From: Agarophyton chilense | Taxonomy: Eukaryota > Rhodophyta > Florideophyceae > Gracilariales > Gracilariaceae | Assembly: GCA_030374765.1 (NCBI GenBank) | Contig: JARGXX010000092.1 | Location: forward strand, 2,206,001 to 2,270,000 | Length of the DNA stretch: 64,000 bases | Reading direction: 5' to 3' | In this document: piece by piece, positions 42,830 through 53,639 of the stretch | How the letters are laid out: every line of letters begins with the position of its first letter | Numbering within the stretch: position 1 is the first letter of the stretch | Notes under the pieces: generated by a model | What the model was told of the DNA's origin: nothing | The model's database searches: none | Seen by the model: the letters and a program-made list of their open reading frames with translations, nothing else | Translations under genes and position numbers: made by a program

Positions 42830-43527
42830 CCTACACATCTTCCATATCGCCATGAGTTTTCCAGAAGTTCTACGTAAATGCTTCTTGCAGCATCAAATGC
42901 TGTAAAAGACTTTCGATTGGATGTAACAATGTTCTCCAAATCTCAGCCTGCTCATAGTTGCGGTTGAGATGGGTGACTATGCCATACAGAGTATCATTGG
43001 TCTTCATTTCGGCTTCTGGTAGTCGAAACTTTTCTGTTCCACTCTAGCAACGCTTTTGAGCAACAAAGTTGTGCAAAATACAACAGCAAAGCACAACACT
43101 ATGGAGATCTTGTAACCCGGTCAATCCGGCTTGTCGATCAAGTAGTTCTTACTGACCGTACAAAGCAGCAAAGACTCTCTACTCCCTTGCAAGCAGAGCT
43201 GTGTCCGGCAGAGTAGAGATCGCTCCTTTTCGTCTTCGGGTCAGAATGTGGCTTCGCAAAGAACCGATATTTCGGGTACAACCCATCGCAGAGGTAATAA
43301 AACCCAATCGATACGGGTCCCTGCTATGTTGAGTGTAGGGGAAACATTTGGCCATTTTCTACTACGTACATCATTGAAAAGAGAGCTCTGTAACATAATA
43401 GTAATGTCATTATTTTGGCCGCTGTAGCATTGTGAAGAAGCGATAATAACGGTTGAGCTCGGTAAGCCGCCGGGCCCTGAAGGATCTTGCAGGTGACACG
43501 TGTACGGATCGACCTCAGGTGGACTCA
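42830..43527 (-). pseudogene. PIF/Harbinger transposase remnant (C-terminal part)
   Basis: Reading the minus strand in changing frames gives the family landmarks. SGQNNDITIMLQSSLFNDV matches the NDI.VL..SPLF motif after the second catalytic aspartate. GFYYLCDGLYPKYRFFAK matches GYYL.DGIYP.W..F. Then CCCILHNFVAQK matches the conserved VILHN, and the end reads AARSIYVELLENSWR before a stop near 42830. At least three frame changes separate these pieces. The N-terminal half with the first catalytic aspartate is missing beyond 43527. This is a dead DNA transposon gene. Confidence 0.65.
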
Positions 43528-43877
43528 TGTAGATTAATAATTTAATTTAATTAGTGTAATAGATTAACACTACAGTGCCAGGGAGATCTCAGCGCCTCGC
43601 CAGTACTATTTACTTGGCTCGAGTGACGCATCTCCCTTAGAGTACGGTAGGCACCGTTAGGATACTAAATAACCCTCTTTGGTATATTAGTTCCACCCTT
43701 TGGTCTTCAAGCCATCGTTTCCGTAGCTCCAACCTGTAGGAGTACGCAGTAAACGCCAGCCCATAGCACCGAGTACTCTGGGTGTGCCGCCGTCAAGGAT
43801 TCGAACCTTAGGACCCGCTTTACCACGCTACCACCGGTCGAGACCCGTACGCTGACTTAACCCGTCATTGCGTAACA
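43528..43877 (+). repeat. Possible 5' LTR of E2
   Basis: It starts TGTAG, ends AACA, and is followed after three bases by the primer site. No partner copy is present in the window, so the boundaries are inferred. It contains a tRNA-like stretch near its end. Confidence 0.35.
43785..43850 (-). other. tRNA-like sequence (not a functional tRNA)
   Basis: On the minus strand a perfect Pol III B box, GGTTCGAATCC (43797-43807), sits in a five-pair T-arm followed by an acceptor-like GACGGCGGC. Upstream is a D-arm-like TAGCGTGGTAAAGCG. The anticodon arm is missing between them, so this is a tRNA-derived relic, perhaps of a SINE or of primer tRNA copying. Confidence 0.45.
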
Positions 43878-43880
43878 TTT

Positions 43881-43900
43881 TGGTTTCCTGACTGAGAAAG
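43881..43900 (+). other. E2 primer binding site
   Basis: TGGTTTCCTGACTGAGAAAG matches the primer site shared by E1 and E3 at 16 of 20 positions and starts with the diagnostic TGG. It lies immediately before gag. Confidence 0.55.
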
Positions 43901-43911
43901 CTTTGGAATAA

Positions 43912-45561
43912 TTGAACAGACTACTGGAACGAAGAATTATCCGGATTCTAACCTTTGGTTTAACTCCCCAACGGACCAGAAATGCAGAAGCAACCGCCAT
44001 TATGGATGCAGGAGACACACCCAACCGACCCGACTATAGGACTCCTACGGCAGGAATAAGTGCGACTACAACGCCGGCGATGTCGCCTGACCCTCAGGTT
44101 GATACCGCTAGCGACCGCAGGAGCACAAGGAGCCAGCCGCAAGAAGTACTGACCCCACTGGATAACCCTGAAATGATTCGCAGAGAACCCATGGGGGCAG
44201 CGCGTTTACGAGAACGCCTCACCAGGGCCCATTCTAGACCAGGGACACCTCAAGGAGAAACCCCCCAGACCGAAGGAATCCGAGAAAACCTGCCCGCAGG
44301 TCTTGCCTACCTTCTCTGGCCCCGTCTCCGTGAGCTCTGCTCAACCCACGTGGATTCCATTATGGACGTGTGACTCGCTGTGGCGATCGCTGACCATACG
44401 GATTATCTCATGGCGCGAATCGTCCCTAAGATATTGTAGTCTGACTTATTCATAGACTCCCTCCTACAGGCCGTTCAAGGAGCCGTCACCCGCCAGGCAG
44501 GCAATTTGGTCCCTAGGACCACCCCACCACAAATTAACCATCCGGTCTCCATATGGCAACCCCCTACCGAACCCCCAGGAGCGGCGGAATTATCCGCCCC
44601 TCGCCGGGAATACCATCAGGAAAACCTCATGGTGGGCCAATCTAGCAACAGAAGAGAAGCTCCGCGTCTAGAAGAGCGATCGCTGGCCCCACCCGACGGA
44701 TTATACGAGGTACAGGGACCTCAGGGTTCCATCGGATCTGATAAAGAGATCGATCATTTAGGTCCCTACTCCGCTGAAAAGAAGAAAAGAAGCAACCGTA
44801 GGAGAAAAAAGCACAGAAGGAGTAAGAGAAGAGACCATTTGGACACGAGCGATTCCGAATCGGCCTCAACCGAAACGACCGACTCGGAAGTTAGTGAGGC
44901 TGCCGTTCGAGGACTCAGACCACTGATAACCACAAACGAACTTTTCCTTAAGGTTCTAGACTACCGAAATTACCGGCTGGCCGACAGGTCCGCAAAATAT
45001 TCTAGTTCGGTGGCTCGCAGAGTCGCCAAATGGGCCAAACGGATACAAATAACCATTACGGACAAGTTCTCGGGATCCGATCCCATTGCTGTCCTTATGT
45101 TGCTCAGTTTGTTCCGTACGGCCTGCAATCAGAACGGTGTCCACGAGGGCGCCGCTGTGTAACTTTTCCAATTTTCCCTTACAGGACAGGCGCCTGACCG
45201 AGTTGTTTCGAAGATATCTTGCACAACTGACCTCGTGGATGGTCAAGACAGTGAGCTCCGCAGGTCTTACCCTCAGGTTGTTCATTTCCTCTTGGAAACT
45301 TACGCCACGGATGACGTTATAATGGATGCCCACCAGGAAGTAATATCCTTTAGGCAGAACTCCAACATGACCGAATGGGCTTTCGTAGACGACCTATGGA
45401 AGAGGGCTTCCCGATGTGGAAACGTGTTCTCCGAAGGACGGCTTAAACGTCACTTCATCACGGGATTGCTCCCTGCCATTCGGACACATGTGCGCAATTA
45501 CCACACGGAAAACCCGCAATGCTCCTTCCAAAGGCTTGTTACAGGCGCAACGCTAATATAA
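43912..45561 (+). other. E2 gag region
   Basis: Related to the gag of E1 and E3: a proline-rich N-terminal part, a lysine/arginine block and serine/aspartate/glutamate linker (DTSDSESASTETTDSE), then the gag fold (LKVLDYRNYRLADRS, and further on WAFVDDLWKRASRCGNVFSE). It is the structural protein of the particle. Decayed, with several breaks. Confidence 0.75.
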
Positions 45562-46299
45562 ACAGAGGACACGCAACTCCATTGTATAAACCCAACCAAG
45601 CCCATTTGGTTAGCTCCACTGAGTCGGACATGGATGCTTCGCTCCACTACGCCTATTCGGGAGATGTCCTCGCGCTCAATTTCAGTGCTCCTCCGTCCGG
45701 GCCTCCATCACACACCTCCCAGGGAACTACAGCAACCGATGGACCACCCACACCTAAGTATTCTCCCTTTCCGCCCTGCAAAGACGTTTTTGTTCGCTCC
45801 CCAAGGGCCTGCTTTCTCTGACTGTCACTGACCTAACCTTGTGACTGTACGACGTATCTACCTGAGGACGCACGAAAAACCCTCCTAGCCCTAAGGGAAG
45901 AGAATTACCGGGTGCGGAGATCCGAAAGAATGTGTAACAGGGCACAGCAACGAACCACAGGGACCCCTGGAATCTCACGCTATGCTACGCCTCCGGACAC
46001 TCCGATCAAAGCCCTACAGGTCCACACTATTGTAGATCCTACGGACGACCCTGTGGAAGAATCCTATCCTCAGGAAGAAACGGAAACCCCATCGGAAAAC
46101 GTCTAGAGGGACGACTCGAGGCAAATACTCCCTCTTTAAGCCACTGCCTCAACCAATTGGACTGTCATGAGCCAAAGTGCTCCTCACCTCCCAATACAAA
46201 CCACCCACAATGGACCACTCAGGATGAACCACAATTGGAACACAGTAACGACCCCGTCTGTATCTTCAGGAAAGAGAACTATAAATTTTGAATACCCGT

Positions 46300-49200
46300 A
46301 GGACTCCGTCCCAGCAACTCTCGAGTGATTAAAGCTGTATTAGACACAGGCGCTGGTCCTAACTTGGTCCATCCTAAGCTGCTCCCACTCGGTTGGCAAG
46401 ATTTCGTTTAGGCAAGGAAGACCCCAAGGATTACCGATGCGTCTCGTAGACCAATAGACATTAAAGGGATAGTACCACTTTACCTCCAGGCCGGAAAATT
46501 CAAAGTCCGCACGTGGTTTTTTGCCTGTTCTAACTTAGGCGCGGAAGCAATCCTAGGGACCTCCTTTATCGACCGATACCTTAAGGACATTTACCCAGGC
46601 CTTACGAAAGTCGCGTTTTACTGCGCACCTTCCATCTCCATAACTGGTTCAACCCCAGGGCCAGAAGCTAACCGCAAACGGGCGGTTGTCTCCGAGAACA
46701 CGAAGTCCAATAAGGTTCACCTGTCAAAGGCCATAACGATACCGCCGATGACCTAAATCATTGTATCGATCCATTCCCAGTCCTCAGGTCTCGTAACGAT
46801 TCAGAACCACCCGAAAACGGTTCTGAAGCACCTTACCTTGATGGCCAATGGAGTAATGGACATCCACCCCAACAGGTCCTTCTTGGTCACAATCAGCAAC
46901 TTCCGAGGAAACTCCGTGCGGTTACCTAAAGGTACAGTGATTGGTATCACTCTACCTGCGCCTGTGGCCATTATGGAGGCCCAAATGGATAATCTTTCGA
47001 CGCCAACTCCCGACGAGGACGTCGACTCTTAGGAGGGGACGGTCGCCATCGGCGAAGAATTTGAATCCTATAGGCCCCAGGTACTTGATTTTCTCAGGGA
47101 ATACCAGGCCATGTGGTCAGGTAGATTGGGCACAGTCAGAGCCACTACACACCGCATTGACCTTCAGGATGACGCTAGACTACAGTTCCAGCACCCATAC
47201 CGTACCGGCCTTAAAGGTAGGGAAATTGCCGCCGACCAGATGGACAAGATGGGCAAAGCTCAAGTCATAGATCCGGCGCCTCCAAACAAATCCGAATGGG
47301 AAAGTCCCCTTGTACTTGTGGAGAAGATAGATGGCTTCGTCAGGTTCTGTGTCGACTACAGGAAGGTGAACGCAGTAACCAAGAGGGACTCATACCCGAT
47401 ACCCCGCATGGACGACTGCCTGGATTCCTTAGGCGAAGCTGTCGTATTTACCACACTGGACGCTAGCTCGGGATATTGGCAAATCCCTTTGGCCGAAGAA
47501 GCGCGAGCGCTGACAACCTTTACCACCCATGAAGGTCTGTTCAGATTTACTCGCATGCCCCAGCCACGTTCCAACGGGTTATGGAGACTATACTGTCCAG
47601 AGTCAAATGAAAATTCGCCTTGTTCTATTTGGATGACATTATAATCTTCTCACGGTCCGTAAAGAAGCACTTTCGCCACGTGAAGAAGGTGCTAACAATC
47701 CTACAGAACGCTGGAGTAACACTGAAGCTCAGCAAATGCGCTTTCTTCCCGGCTTCAGTGGACTATCTTGGTCACGTCTTCCTCCCAGGAAAGCTAAAAG
47801 TGGCCACACGGACAACGAATGCGATTTGCCAGGCCATACCTCCTAAGACCCACTCGGAACTACGATCCTCCGAGGGCTTGTGCAACGTTTACCGACGGTT
47901 CGTCCAAGGATTTGCAAAGTTCTAGGCCCCTTTAAAGGCGATGCTGAAGAGGGGAACACCTTCGGAGTTGGAAGCCCTTACGGACGACCAGTACGAAGCA
48001 TTTCAGACCCTGAAGGACAAATTGCTGAACCCACCCATATTGGCCTTACCAAAGCTCAGTAGGCCTTTCGTCCTGGACACAGATGCCTCTGATGTCCAAG
48101 TGGGTTGTGCACTGCTATAGGAACAGGAGTCACCGAAGAACTATCGACCTATTGGCTACTGGAGCGGAAATCTTAAAAGCGCGGAGCGAAACTACAGTAC
48201 GACCGAAAAGGAATGTCTAGCCATCGTATGGTCCGTATTGACACTCCGTCCGTATCTTGAGGGAACCCGGTTTACCATTATGACAGACCATGACTCACTC
48301 CGCTGGATACTGAATGTGACCAAAGCATCGAGTCGCCTCGCTAGGTGGCGTGTCAGGCCGTCAAAATTTGACTACGAGAAAACCTATAGGCCAGGCCTCA
48401 AGCACCAGGCAGCAGATGCCCTGTCGCGAATCATCACCGACGGAACTGATGACACACCATTGGACGACCTAATTCCCATCCCCTTTACAGATGATGGACC
48501 TCAGGACTACACGGAAACAGATGACCTTATGGAGAAGGTACAATCGGAGGATCCTGATGTAAAGAAGAACGAGGTATACCTATTGGACTAGGAAACAGTA
48601 CCGCCCGATTCGGCACCACCACAGATTAACGCGATAGCCCCGGACGAAAAAGAACTCCGCCCTATAGCTATTGGGGAACTCCTACAGGCGCAGGTCGAAG
48701 ACGAGTACTGCAAGGAAACAGCCCAAATGGTAGGAACCCCAAGATGTCTATTCGACTATGACCGATTTGGACTACTCTGTCCCCGCTCACCGCTGTATGG
48801 CGCACTCCAACGGGTAATACCAACTTCGCTAAGGGCGCGATTCGTATATCTCGCCCATTTCCCTCGCTTGGGTGGTCATCCTGGAGGCCGAAGAATGTAC
48901 CAGATCCTAAGGAAGTTCTTTTACTGGCCACTAATGGCGCAGGACCTATGGCAATCCGCACGGAACTGTGCATCGTGCGCACAGATCTGAGGGTCTCGCG
49001 CCAACCATCAGGCCAAATTGAAGCTCTTCCCCGCCGCAGGTCCAATGGAATTTGTCGCAATGGATACACTTGGCCCTTTGTCTAAGTCGTCCCATGCGAA
49101 CCGGTTTGTTTTGGTTACAACCGATAGGTTCACCAAACTTACCCGAGCCCTACCCCTAGGAAAAACAGCGGCCACGGATGTCGCCACGGCCTTCTTGTCC

Positions 49201-50486
49201 CACTGGGTATATCCATATGGCATGCCACTCTACCTCCTTACAGATAACGGCAGCCAGTTTGTATCCAAATTCTTCTCGCATGTCTATGCTACCTTAGGTA
49301 TCAAACATGTGACCACCACGGCGTACCACCCGCAAACCAATGGCCAAGCCGAACGCTTCAACCGCACCCTTCTGGACAGATTGGCGCACTTCGTTTCAGA
49401 GAACCAATGGACTGGGACGAATACGTTGAGCCACTGGTTTATGCCTACAACACGCAGGTGCACGCTTCCACAGGGACAAAGCCTTTCTACTTAACGCTAA
49501 CGAGCACGCCGCCGCCTATAGCTGTTGACCTTCAGGAATCTATCATACCCCAGGACATAACCGAAGAGATGACTCCTACCCAGGCGAAGCGCTACTCGCG
49601 CCGATGCATTGTCTGCATTCTCCAATCGGCCAGAACTCTACTAACCAAAGCCCAACGGCGCTACAAGTGCAATTTCGACAAATCCGTTTGGAACACACCG
49701 ACCTTTGGGAAAGAAGATCTGGTTTACCTTGATCGGCCAACGAAGGACATTGAGGAACTCGAGGACACTACGCGGAAGCTCTCACCCCGCTCCAAGGGAC
49801 CATACAAAGTCTTTAAGACCAATGAACACACCATAACGTTACTCATTGACGTGCTACAGAACACTCTGTTTATTGAACGCGTGACACTATGCCCCAGTTT
49901 CTCCGGACCACGAACGTCCCAGCCCCCTGGCCCAACGGCAGAACCACGACCTCAGGTCGACACTCAAGTCTCCACACCCCTTAAGGCAGTTCCCGAGGAC
50001 TAGACTAGCCCCACGGACACGATGGTCGAGGCCAACTACTATGACTCATCGCTCCCAACCGACTGCGATAGATTTGCTCCTCTGGACCACACTCTCCTTC
50101 CGGAGGATGAACACCAACCGGAATATGTGATTGAGCGCATCATCTCCGCCGGTGTGGCAGAAGATGGAACTATGCACTATCGCGTCTGTTGGTTCGGCTA
50201 CACAGCTGAGGAAGATACTCGGCAAGAGCCTCAAACCATTCCGGCTAATGTTATCGCCCGCTATTGGCGCAGAATCAGCCACTCGGAGCGCGGCCTTCAG
50301 GAGGGGGCTCTCAATTGGCGCAGAGTCAGCCTCTCGGAGCGCGGCCTTCAGGAGGGGGCAACCATTGGTCCGAATAATCCCAAAACGCCTCCCAAACCGC
50401 CTCTCGACACGACGATTCGCCGTAGCACGACGGTTCGTCGTAGCTCCCGCATCAGGGAACAAAGTCAGTCCTTTGGAGACACCTGA
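46300..50486 (+). other. E2 pol region with chromodomain
   Basis: A protease signature (LDTGAGPNLV) is near 46340. Reverse transcriptase is at about 47110-47925 (VRFCVDYRKVNAVT, FYLDDIIIFS) and RNase H at about 48060-48590 (TDHDSLRWIL). Integrase is at about 48720-49500 with its zinc finger (GGHPGGRRMYQILRKFFYWP) and DDE core (TTDRFTKLT, LLTDNGSQF, NGQAERFNRT). A chromodomain lies at about 50115-50270 (EYVIERIISAG, YRVCWFGYT). Just after it a 51-base unit is repeated twice (50263-50361). Same family order as E1. Much broken. Confidence 0.85.
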
Positions 50487-50577
50487 GAAACACCCAGTAC
50501 ACTCTCAAGATGGGACTCCGTCCCGGGGCACGCACATTCGAGATACAAGAACGACCTCGGGAAAGCACAAGCATTAA

Positions 50578-50583
50578 TTTATT
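50578..50583 (-). terminator. Possible polyadenylation signal of the E2 antisense frame
   Basis: AATAAA on the minus strand (TTTATT on plus), about 75 bases after the antisense stop. Parallel to E1 and E3. Confidence 0.4.
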
Positions 50584-50658
50584 TGACAAATAACAGAGGC
50601 CTAACAGACCTCGGTATGACCTCAAGGTTCGCGGAAGCCCTTCAAACACCAATGGGAC

Positions 50659-51330
50659 TCATAGGGGCGGCGCAGGTGTAACTACGTCGTCCTCATTGGA
50701 ACCTGCAGGAGCGAAACCGGGATGAGGGTCACCCGAGGAGCCAACTGTACCACCCGAACCGGCCCCAGCCACCCGAGCACGCTTCTTCGGTGGGGATTCC
50801 CCTGAGAAGCTATTGTCGCCATCGGAAACCTCCTGGTCACTCAAATTGAGACCATATCGGCCATCCAAGTCGGCAGTAACCCTCTGGGACGTCGCCTGTG
50901 CATTCTGCTCCAGGATATTGACCATGGCGATCTTCAGGTCCTGACCCTGTTGGGCAACCGCTGCGTAGCGAGCCGAGCGACGCGCCCAGCAGCATGCTTC
51001 CCTCAGGACTGTCGCAATATCCATCGAGGCCGTGATACCAACGGTACGGCGGACATGACGGAGGTCCGCGGCGGCAGCCGTGACCGAAACAGGAAAGTGG
51101 ACCAACGGAGAGAACGGAGCGATGTCGACGCCCCCGGTGGATGTCTGAATAAGTGTCTCGCCTACAGAACTTTCGGTTTTGACGGTAACCTCGCCAGGAG
51201 AAATAGTCACTTGGGCGACGGGTGGTTCATACGAGAGCTCATCCTGAGGAGCAGCGCCCGGAGGAGCTGAAGGAGGAGGACCGGTCGGCAATACAACGGC
51301 GGACTCAACCGGAAGATGAACGCCCTCCAC
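50659..51330 (-). other. E2 antisense reading frame (unknown protein)
   Basis: A fully open 223-codon frame on the strand opposite to E2 gag-pol, starting 24 bases from the E2/LTR junction. The N-terminal 75 residues are rich in proline and valine. A helical, alanine-rich middle follows (about 95-155, REACCWARRSARYAAVAQQGQ), then an acidic serine stretch and a basic PPKKRARV that looks like a nuclear localisation signal, with a glycine/proline-rich tail. I see no clear likeness to the E1 and E3 antisense products, although place and polarity are the same. It remains open although the E2 gag-pol is badly decayed. Confidence 0.6.
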
Positions 51331-51353
51331 AGGTAAGACGAAGGGGTCTTCAC

Positions 51354-52020
51354 TGTAGTATCCGCTCTAACGGAGAGATCAGACACCTGCAACAGCGGTC
51401 GGACTGCCGATGGGTCGCTTGTAGCGAAAGAAAAGAGGTGGTAGAGCTACAACACCAGAGAGCTGGATGTGGGGTGTTAGGCCACTACTCGCCAGCGAGG
51501 GTGAACAGTGCAACTGTAAAAAGTTGATGGGACGTAGTTACGAGACGGCTCGTGAAGTGGTTGGGGGCTGACTATCTATTATAGCTCATCCGGATCTCCG
51601 GTTAAGGAATCCTAAGCGAGGAACAGAATAGTCATGATGCCCATGTTTTCTCCTTTACTTGGAGTCGGCGCTCACCTCTGGTACACTATATACTGTGTGC
51701 CAGGGTGAGTGCCCAAATAAATATATAAATAATACCCAGTGGTCAGCCACTTAGCCAAACCACTGTATGGGTATGGTCCCTAATGGACGTCTAGCTCCAA
51801 AGGGTAGTAAAACCTGCCACGTGGATCGCCACTACATGCGCCGTTGCAAGCCAGTCCACTCGTGATACCACGTGTTCCACTAATGTACCCTGCCTCCTGG
51901 CATCCTACGCGGTGTGCCGTTTCATATCACAAGTTTGATGACATCACTCACTTATGAGTTCCAACCGCGACTTCGCGAAAAATCATCCTATCGGATTCCC
52001 CGACATAGTAGAATACTACA
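51354..52020 (-). repeat. E3 LTR, left (3' LTR of the element)
   Basis: 667 bases with TGTAGTAT...ATACTACA ends, nearly palindromic at the tips. Same family as the LTR at 42144-42760, in the opposite orientation. Confidence 0.93.
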
Positions 52021-52044
52021 TACTCCCCTCGTTAATTTCGAACT

Positions 52045-53246
52045 ATGGGGGACGCAAGAAGCGTTTATACGCAGTCGGACCGGTGTTCCAGGTACTCATC
52101 GGCATCACGAATTCCTCGCCGCACGACCAACTCTTACAGTTCTCAACAGCATTCTGTTCCCCACCGCTGTTCAGCTCGATCTCTCGCGATGGATCCGAAC
52201 GCCGGGTCCAACCCGTTTCAGCCCTCCTCTGAAGATGTGCCTTCTGGGGCTCCGTCCAACACTGCTGGTTATGCGTCGCAGCCTACCGCTCAACTCGGTC
52301 CATACAGTTCGTTCCCCACCCCGTACACCGGATTCCGGTCGGTACCGTTACCTCAACCAACCGTGGCTCCGAAGCCGAACGCGGTTTACGTCGCCTCTGC
52401 GGGTGTGATTCGAGCTCCTTCTCGTCGTGCTTAGCCGAGCTACCCGTACCCTGCGGATTTCTATGGACGAGATCCTCTCGACAACGTTGAACTTTTCGCG
52501 CAAGCGCCCTGGTTTGATCCAGTTGCTATCCGCGATGACGCGTTGATACAACAGTATGTACAAGGTGGGTACTTCCCCGACGGTATTCCGGAACACGCGA
52601 TTTATAGCGACGACTGGGCGAGCCATATTGCTTTGCCAGACAACGTGATTGCGCGATATTCAACGGAAACCTTGTCCTGGGCTCCCGTGCGAACCATGCC
52701 GACTTCCTCCATCTTGTGGATTTGATCGACAGTGTCGATTGGTCTGGAGTTCCAGCTGATCAATCCGCTCGCAGAACCCGTGCCATACACTACGACCATT
52801 CTCCTGGACGAACAGCAAGTGCTGGAGATTTCGTTTGGTACGACCCCTGGACGCGCCAGTTGATCACCTCCGAGCAGGCTCGCTTTCTTCGGGAGAACTC
52901 GCGTGAAATGCCACCGAACCAGCTTACTGGATACGTGTACGATGCTACTCCATCCGAGAACGGAGAGGAACCGTATGAGGAAGCGCCGGGAGCTGAGGCT
53001 GAACTCGGTTACGAGGACGAGCCAGAGCTGGCAGGCGTAGCGACTTCTGTCGATCAATCCGCAGCGGCGGGAGTTGCTCAAGAGTACTCTCATGGGTTTA
53101 CCCAACAACCAAGTGCAGTGCCGGTCGAAGATCCAGGCTTGGATCCGCTGAGGCAGTTCCTCTTAGATGCAGGCTTTCCCGTGGACCAAGTTGAGGGTGA
53201 TCGCGCACAGTTTCTTGCGAACCTGCGTGCTCGCACGTCTCTTTGA
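52045..53246 (+). other. E3 antisense reading frame region (relative of the E1 one)
   Basis: It starts 25 bases inside the 3' LTR edge, opposite to gag-pol, about 1.2 kb, with a few breaks. The product shares with E1 an N-terminal MxGDA start, TGFRSVPLPQ, and the central motif IDSVDWSGVP..QSAR with SPGR...GDFVWYDPW. An acidic stretch and a C-terminal helix (LRQFLLDAGFP) also match. Protein conservation over such diverged elements suggests it was once a working gene. AATAAA follows at 53299-53304. Function unknown. Confidence 0.7.
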
Positions 53247-53298
53247 TAATCCTAGAAAAGACTCCTAGTCAACACCCTTGCGGTGATATTTTGATACC

Positions 53299-53304
53299 AA
53301 TAAA
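53299..53304 (+). terminator. Possible polyadenylation signal of the E3 antisense frame
   Basis: AATAAA on the plus strand, 53 bases after the antisense stop. Confidence 0.45.
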
Positions 53305-53351
53305 CTCCGGTGACTTCGTGTCTTCACGTTCCCTTCTTATCTTCTAGTCTT

Positions 53352-53495
53352 CATCTCTTCTCGCTTCTCGAGTTCTTATCTTTTCCTTCTCGCTTCTCGA
53401 GTTCTTCAATAATCTCTTCTTGCTTCTCGAGTTCTTCAATAATCTCTTCTCGCTTCTCGAGTTCTTCAATCCTTCCTCTCGCTTCTCGAGTTTGT
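53352..53495. repeat. Minisatellite, about 30-base unit
   Basis: Four to five copies of a unit built around CTTCTCGCTTCTCGAGTTCT, most with TCAATAATCT between them. It lies between the antisense frame and the end of E3 pol. On the minus strand the 30-base unit would read as a ten-residue glutamate-rich repeat (EELEKREEII), a coiled-coil pattern. Confidence 0.8.
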
Positions 53496-53639
53496 CCTAG
53501 GTGATAATCAGTAAATGTCCTTTGCTTGCGTTTCTTCACGTTTCCTGTTCTTGATTTCTTGTTTTCTTCTCGCCTTTCGAGTTTTTACTACCTTTGTAGC
53601 CCATAATTAGAAATGGGATTTGCCCATGAGCCCGGCTAT

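Larger units (their letters stand above)
40619..43527. mobile_element. Broken PIF/Harbinger element
   Basis: Harbinger elements carry two genes, a DDE transposase and a Myb/SANT-like partner. Both are here in convergent orientation: the Myb-like gene at 41095-41909 on plus and transposase remains at about 42830-43527 on minus. A possible left end is at 40619, where GGGCATTCCCAACCGC follows TTA, the target trinucleotide of the superfamily. No matching right end was found; the transposase is cut off at about 43527, where E2 begins. An LTR (42144-42760) sits between the two genes. Boundaries are inferred. Confidence 0.65.
43528..51353 (+). mobile_element. LTR retrotransposon E2, Ty3/gypsy chromodomain type, decayed
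   Basis: Plus-strand relative of E1 and E3 with the same order: gag, protease, reverse transcriptase, RNase H, integrase, chromodomain, antisense frame. A TGG primer site at 43881 suggests that a 5' LTR ends at 43877. Its left edge may be the TGTAG at 43528, where the Harbinger sequence stops, but no second copy was found to prove it. At the 3' side the interior stops exactly at the terminal TG of an E3 LTR. It is old: the coding part has more than ten breaks. Only a fossil. Confidence 0.8.

Noticed and set aside
43785-43850. Functional tRNA gene
   Set aside because: The anticodon arm is missing and the acceptor stem does not close.
53352-53495. CRISPR-like regular repeat
   Set aside because: Units are adjacent without unique spacers and lie in a eukaryotic retrotransposon; it is a minisatellite.
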